Assembly (NCBI GenBank): GCA_942486035.1
Contig: CALNXK010000041.1
Location: forward strand, 1,687,501 to 1,751,500
Direction of reading: 5' to 3'
Source: Porites lobata
Lineage: Eukaryota; Cnidaria; Anthozoa; Scleractinia; Poritidae
Length of the DNA: 64,000 nt
Notes under the pieces: model-generated
Seen by the model: the letters and a program-made list of their open reading frames with translations, nothing else
Databases searched by the model: none
What the model was told of the DNA's origin: nothing
Program-made: the position numbers and the translations under genes
Shown here: positions 58,661-64,000 of the stretch, in pieces
Numbering within the stretch: position 1 is the stretch's first letter
Layout: each line of letters opens with the position of its first letter

Positions 58661-59989
58661 TAAAACTTTCTTGTCACCTGAAGGTTGTGTACTAGGTTGT
58701 TATGCAGGAATTGTTGAAAAATTTGTAACGAGTGGCGGTGCGTCCGTGAACAGATTCAATGTTGAAATAAACGCTTCATTTAATAGGTGACTAAAATATT
58801 GAGCTGTTTTGACTTCAAGATATCATATGGATGATGAGCTAGAAAGAGCGATGAGGCTTCTTTGCCTATCCACGTATTGTAAAAGACTACTCATGTAAAG
58901 GTCATAAGTGTTAATTTCTCTTTTATCTACGTATACATAACTATTAAAAAAATAAGAACTATTTGTAAAATAAGCCACTTTTCAGGAATTGCGCGACTGT
59001 TTTTTGGCTGTAACGAATATAATTTTGAAATGTAGATAATTGTAAGTATCATGTAATACTTTGCCCTTTTTCTATCCTTCTGTTATTAAGGTTGTTTGGA
59101 ATTTTGTAAGTAGTTTCTTTTTAATTAGTTCTTTGTTATTAGCGTAATAAATGTCTTGAAGAAAAAAACATAACAAAAATACAAACAAACAAACAAAAAA
59201 ACATGCATAAAAGTCATAAAGTTGGAAAAACCAGAGGATCTTTTGAGATCGAGAGTGACTGTCATTAGTAACGTAATAGAATTTGGCTGGAACATAGATA
59301 TTTTTTTAAACTTATTTCAACTCTCGACGAAGCAAAAACGCCTCAAGTGTTGTCATTTTAGCCACTTTACAACCATCGTTTTAAGTGGCGTTTTTGATTA
59401 AAACAGGAAATAGACTGAATCGAATCTTTCGGCCACCTGTGAGTAAATGGCAAAAAAGGGGGAGGAGACAGTTTACATTTCAGACTGGAAGAAATTTTTT
59501 CACGTACAAACCAAAGCAGAACAGAGCTTGTGTAAAAGCGTATGTATTTTTGCATGTATAAAATCTAACAATTCATTTGTTTTATCCAGGTTTGATGCCG
59601 CATTGAAGCTTTTAGTTTTTTGACCCAAATATTAAAGTAAGGTTCACTCTATGAAAAGAACAAATTTTTGACCTGCTATTTTTTCGTTTACTCTGCTGGT
59701 GAAATGTATGTAATTACAATATAATCATATCCTGTAATCGGTGTTCTCACTGTCCTGTGAGTGATCTATGACCTCCGCCTTTCTGTCTCATTGTTTGAAA
59801 ACCCGTGGAATTCAATTCAGTTGTTTGAATTTTTGAAATGTTAAAACACTTTATTTTAAATTTAACCCGTGTACTTGACCTGTCTCTTTCACCTGTGGCA
59901 CCGACAGAGCAATTGCGCACATCGTAGATCGCACCTGTCCATAGACTGCGACACCACAGAGGTCTACAAAGACTGTAACGACCGTTTGT

Positions 59990-60242
59990 CTGTTTATTTT
60001 ATTGTATGTTTTATCTTTTATTTCTTATTTTTTATAACATAATGGATACATTTGTACATATTGTATATAGTTCTCTCGAATTTCTCACTTGCTTATACTG
60101 TACATAGTTTTTCTTAATTTTAATCAATTAGTTCATGATTTACTCTTTTTTAATTTATTTTAGTGTCCCCACTTAGTGGTTATACACCGCTATTACAGTT
60201 TTGACACTTTGATAAAGGTATCATCATCATCAGCAGCATCAC
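59990..60242 (+). mobile_element. 5'-truncated LINE 3' UTR with ATC tail
   Basis: The stretch ends TTTTGACACTTTGATAAAGG then TATCATCATCATCAGCAGC, a typical LINE 3' terminus with a short trinucleotide tail. Upstream is the phrase GTGTCCCCACTTAGTGG. The paralogous spacer at 31,545 passes directly from CGACCGTTTGTATGTTTGAC to TTTAGAGG without it. Confidence 0.65.
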
Positions 60243-60506
60243 TTTAGAGCAAAAATGCCTGTGAATATCGAAAAGGTTCAGATAATAGTAATACGCAATA
60301 CATTATAACTTTGCTTGAAGAGGCAGACGTGATAACATTTCTCAGGCTTTCTCAGGCCTTCTAAACATTCATGTGATGAATGTGTATCAGTATATTTTAA
60401 AAAGAGTCGCCAAAATTGTAATTTGGGGGATAAAAGACTACTGTATACTCAGAAACTCATTTTTACGGTTAGAAACGCCGAAAATATTCATTTGATTAGG
60501 CATGCA

Positions 60507-60899
60507 CACCGTAATTTTTAGGGAGTTATTATAACTCCAATAATAGAGTAAAAATTTTAGGTACAGGATAACCCTTTTTTTCGGGTTATTTTAACTCCTA
60601 ATTTAACTCCGAATTTGGGGTCACTTTTACTTAAGATAATTCCGAAATGGGGTTACCTTTACTCCTTACGTGGGTTGTTTTTACTCCTTTTGGAGTTAAT
60701 TAACCTCTGAAAGAGGAGTAAAAATTTTAGGTACAGGATAACTCCTTTTTTGGGGTTATTTTAACTCCTCAATATCTGGGGTCATTTTTGCTCCTGAAAA
60801 AGAGTTCTTTAAACTCCTTTTTGGAGTTAAAATAACTTCACTGTAAGGAGTTAAATTAGCCCCACTAGAGGAGTTATTACAACTCCCTGAAAATTACTG
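60507..60899. mobile_element. 393-bp element in a duplicated TGCA target
   Basis: The ends CACCGTAATTTTTAGGGAG and CTGAAAATTACTG are inverted, next to GGAGTTATTATAACTCC-type repeats. TGCA flanks both sides (60,503-60,506; 60,900-60,903). The empty paralogs read GGCATGCAGGTGTTTGC (31,816) and GGCATGCAGGTCTTTGC (51,510). The interior is a chain of GGAGTTA/TAACTCC units. Confidence 0.85.
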
Positions 60900-61314
60900 T
60901 GCAGGTGTTTGCATTGTACGTTTAGATTAATACACTCTCCAGAAGTGCCTATATTTAAAAAAAAAAATGTTAAATCCAAATCATCTCATATTACTAATCT
61001 CAAACTCTTTTTTTAGTTGTAATTAAATAGCCGTCGGCGTTTTCTAACGAGGTCTTCTGATTAACTGAGCACGTATACGTAATGAAAATACCTCGTGGTT
61101 TGTCGAGCCTAAACTAAAATGTAAACTAGTTAAATAAATAATAAGAGTGCTTATTGCACTGAAAAGAAATTTCTAAAGTTTAGAAAGGCTAAAAATTTAT
61201 GGATGACCGTTGCATGCCCACGTTAAATCCTTGGGTTTATGTATAACTTCTAAGGGGTTTGGGGTGGGGGGCTTATATCCGGGGGGTGCATATAAGTGGA
61301 ATAGAAACAAAAAC

Positions 61315-61730
61315 ATTTCTGAAGGACGCGGTTAGACATTTATCGTGCGATACTCCAAAACACTAGAGTTGAACAGATGTGTTGGAAACGAGCAGTGGAT
61401 ACAGGGAGATATACTGTACCCAAGACTTCCCGAACACTTTTCTTGCACTCTGTGTGAAACGCTTCGCAACAAATTTTTTCATGATAAAATCATTAAAAAA
61501 TATAACTTTTTTAAAGATTTCGATGTAAAATCAAAAATTTTGTTCCTATTTAACAATATTGATCCATTTATTTGTAAATCAGTTTGTGCTTTTATTTTTG
61601 TGATTATGGATTGTAGACACTATCATGTAATTTCCAAAGTGACTTAACCAATTAATTAACTATTTACTTTTTTAGAGAATAGGCAATGTCAAGTATGTTA
61701 ATAGATTATTTTTGTTGTTGTTGTTGTTAC
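61315..61730 (+). mobile_element. LINE reverse-transcriptase C-terminal remnant, copy 2
   Basis: The open frame 61,345-61,647 contains PEHFSCTLCETLRNKFF and a C-terminal FNNIDPFICKSVCAFIF. The spacing HF-C-(Y/E)-LR-F followed by a hydrophobic tail resembles the zinc-knuckle-like end of cnidarian LINE polyproteins. It ends in a TTG repeat (61,712-61,728). It lacks a start region and is certainly a fragment. Confidence 0.5.
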
Positions 61731-61774
61731 TTGACAACGCCTTGAAATGTCCAGATTTCCGGTCGTGTAACCTA

Positions 61775-61899
61775 TAGCCTGCGTAGCAAGCGTTTCCTCG
61801 CGAAGTTCGTCTACAAAGCTGAGACAAAAGCAAAAAAAATGAATGACCGCTCTAACTTTCGTGCAATAACTCGATTGGAAACGCTTACTACGTAGGCTA
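61775..61899. mobile_element. 125-bp MITE with 9-bp target duplication TGTAACCTA
   Basis: The ends TAGCCTGCGTAGCAAGCGTT and AACGCTTACTACGTAGGCTA are inverted. TGTAACCTA is present at 61,766-61,774 and 61,900-61,908. The paralog near 32,715 reads GGTCATGCAACCTACGCTGTG without it. Confidence 0.9.
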
Positions 61900-63134
61900 T
61901 GTAACCTACGCTGTGTTTTACTGATGTAAACTTCACTACAATCCCAGCAACAGTTTTTTAGATAACCTAGGACATAAGAGATCGAGCTAATCTATCCTTA
62001 TACGGGAAAAAAGACTTGATGTTACGACCAGCTCTATGATCGACGCTTTCTGTTTGCCGGGTACTGCCCTGGTGCCTTTTGCATAAGTGTTTGCGGGTCA
62101 TCAGCGGGACAGAAAAAAACCTGAAAAAAGCATTTCTGTTTGCAAACCTTTGTTGCTTTCATTAACATCAACGATCGTATTCATTATAATTAATAAGATG
62201 TCACTTAACTGTTAACTTTTCATTTCTCAGTGAAGTACAAACTTTTTGGCCAATTATCAGTTAACTACTGTTAACCCCACTGGCACCCTCGGTTTTCAAC
62301 AAAGTTCATCAAAAGTCGTGTGAAACTACACGTGAAAACTGACGCTAAGAGGGTGAATTTGCTAGTGACACATACCAGATGGTATCCGTCAACCTTATTT
62401 CACTCTCCAGAAATAGGTATATTAAAAGTTTAAAAATTATCTCATATCTCAAATATTGCAAAAATGCAGACGGCACGAAATTCTGTCAGGTGTAACAAAT
62501 TTGTGCCGTCTCATTTATCTCATTTAGTGGTCTTCTATAGTTGCAGGCTTAACACACTTAGTGAATTCATATTTAAAAATTAACGATTAATAAAAGAGTT
62601 TTTAAAACGTGTTCTGGTTTTGGCAACTTTAAGTGACCCTGCCATGCGAGTGTGTGTCTAGTGAGTCATGTACGTCAAAAATAGGATTTGACCCATTACC
62701 TACTAAGCTAACAACACAAGAGCCATTATGGCTCTTGGCTAACATTGTCAGAACCATGCATGGATAGTTATTTCGGTGGAGGGGGGTGGGTGGGAGTGTG
62801 CCGTTACATTTAGGCTATTACCAAAATCGAAACCTTTGAAGCAAGTATCCTCCACTGATCTATATTTTAGTGTCACTGAGTTGAGCTAAATTAATTCAAG
62901 ACCAATGCATTCATATCTGTATTAAAAGTTAAGTAACCATTCAGAACAGACCGAAAAATCTATAGATGCAATGATTTGGCATCACATGCGTTACACGGTA
63001 AAACGTAAGCAAATAAACTGACGTCATGTGATGTCGTCAGCTTGGCTTTGATCTTAACTTGTTCCCAGTCTCTCGGACGTTTGTACACGGAAAAATGCAG
63101 TTTCTTCATGGTCAAAATCGAAAGAATTTTTTGG

Positions 63135-63443
63135 AGGACACATTTTTGAACTTGAGAAATATTAAATACCCATATTGAAGGACCTGAAACAGTGAAAAGA
63201 ATTTCGTGTCATACACTTTAACTGAGCACGCAAACTCAGTTATAAATACCGCGTGGTTTGAGCCTAGACTGATCAATGGCCGTTTTGAAGGACACATTTT
63301 TGAACTTCAGAACTGTTAACTACACATATTGAAGGACCAAAAACAGTGAAAAAATTTCGTGTCATGTATACTTTAACTGAGCACTCAAATTCAATTTTAA
63401 ATACCGCGTGGTTTGAGCCTAGACTGATCAATGGCCGTTTTCA
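63135..63443 (+). repeat. About 154-bp tandem duplication in the spacer
   Basis: GGACACATTTTTGAACTT, ATATTGAAGGACC, AACAGTGAAAA, TTTAACTGAGCAC and CGCGTGGTTTGAGCCTAGAC occur twice in the same order, with small differences. Confidence 0.85.
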
Positions 63444-63599
63444 CGGCAATAAAGACAGATTATCTGTCTGAGACGGATAATCCATCTTCAAAAAGTCCGT
63501 CAAAATTAATTGTGCATCCGAAATTAACACCTTTCCATTTTCAAATTAAGACGTCTTATCTGTCTAACGGTCAATGTAAACCAATGATCATGAAATAAT

Positions 63600-64000
63600 T
63601 TAGAAGTGCTAACATTTCAACTAAAAGAAATTTCTTAAGTTCAGAAAGGTATACAAATTTTTGGATAACTTTTCCATGATATTCGGCCGGTCTTTCTACA
63701 AATTTACTTACGATTTTCGGGGACTGTGTTTTTCACATTTTTCCACCAAAATATTGGGATTACAGTCGACTCCCGATAATCCAAACACTCTAGGGAAATT
63801 CTAAAACACAAAACACTCCTGTTCTAAATTAAAACACATGTATCTCTGCGTGTACAAAATGTAATTGTTTGTTCGAGGCAAGTTTTTTTTTCAGTTCAAG
63901 TGTGAAAATGACTGTTTGCAACCATATCGTTGCCCTCAATGCAATTTAACTAAGGATACAAGATGATACAAGGTCAGCAAGTTAAACCCCCTTTTTTTAC
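63600..64000 (+). repeat. FP upstream-type sequence at the right edge
   Basis: AGAAGTGCTAA, TTTCTTAAGTTC, GTATCTCTGCGTGTACAAAA, GTGTGAAAATGACTGTTTGC and ACAAGATGATACAAGGTCAG match, in order, the DNA ending about 260 bp before the FP-A and FP-B start codons. The window stops before a core promoter would be reached. A TACAGTCGACTCCCGATAAT transposon end lies at 63,763. Confidence 0.65.

Larger units (their letters stand above)
29385..59480 (+). repeat. FP upstream/spacer core repeated seven times across the locus
   Basis: A core containing AAACATAAAATGAGGACCTT, CGAGATCGAGAGATTGTCAT and GAATTTGGCTG(T/G), followed by a CGCCTCAA-TGTT and TTTCAAGTGGCGTTTTT block, recurs near 29,385, 30,750, 34,150, 46,850, 50,445, 53,055 and 59,220. 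The copies at 34,150 and 53,055 are the direct upstream regions of FP-A and FP-B. The others stand alone or in tandem. The start and end given enclose all copies; the intervals between them are other sequence. Confidence 0.75.

Overview
The window looks like nuclear DNA of an anthozoan cnidarian, most likely a reef-building (scleractinian) coral. The evidence is two five-exon GFP-like fluorescent/chromoprotein genes of the coral type, intron-containing animal genes (ZDHHC16-type palmitoyltransferase, SCPEP1-type serine carboxypeptidase, rhodopsin-family GPCR), AT-rich intergenic DNA, and a dense load of short inverted-repeat transposons, tRNA-derived SINE sequence and LINE 3' ends. No bacterial operons, CRISPR arrays or rRNA genes were seen.

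Layout. 1-3.5 kb: no gene recognised; one old 1.1-kb inverted-repeat transposon. 3.51-4.50 kb (+): class A GPCR broken by one frameshift just before TM6, with its 3' end tandemly duplicated. 6.75-9.10 kb (+): two-exon serine carboxypeptidase with a GC-AG intron. 9.98-18.64 kb (-): a nine-exon ZDHHC16-like DHHC palmitoyltransferase reconstructed exon by exon with matching phases, convergent with the carboxypeptidase. Its introns are full of mobile elements and its last codons lie inside a perfect hairpin. 18.6-20.8 kb: no gene, several MITEs.

20.8-64 kb: an expanded fluorescent-protein (FP) locus. FP-A (34,867-37,907) and FP-B (53,836-57,075) are intact 231-aa paralogs 18,969 bp apart. They differ at 11 coding nucleotides. 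All four amino-acid changes fall in residues 65-95 of exon 3, including the chromophore itself (EYG in FP-A, QYG in FP-B); the other seven changes are silent. Around them are repeated blocks derived from the FP flanks. A 3'-flank block lies after each gene, and a third, geneless copy sits at about 20.9-26.6 kb. An upstream spacer core occurs seven times. FP-type upstream sequence also occurs without a gene at about 46.4-47.35 kb and again at the right edge (63.6-64.0 kb), where a further FP gene may begin just outside the window.

Because the FP flanks are paralogous, they act as natural empty-site controls. Comparing them defines many transposon insertions exactly: a 399-bp family with 6-bp target duplications, a 2.3-kb foldback element whose arms each carry the same unrecognised ORF, a 325-bp element with an 8-bp duplication, MITEs with 9-bp duplications, a TGCA-flanked element, and two about 2.2-kb insertions.
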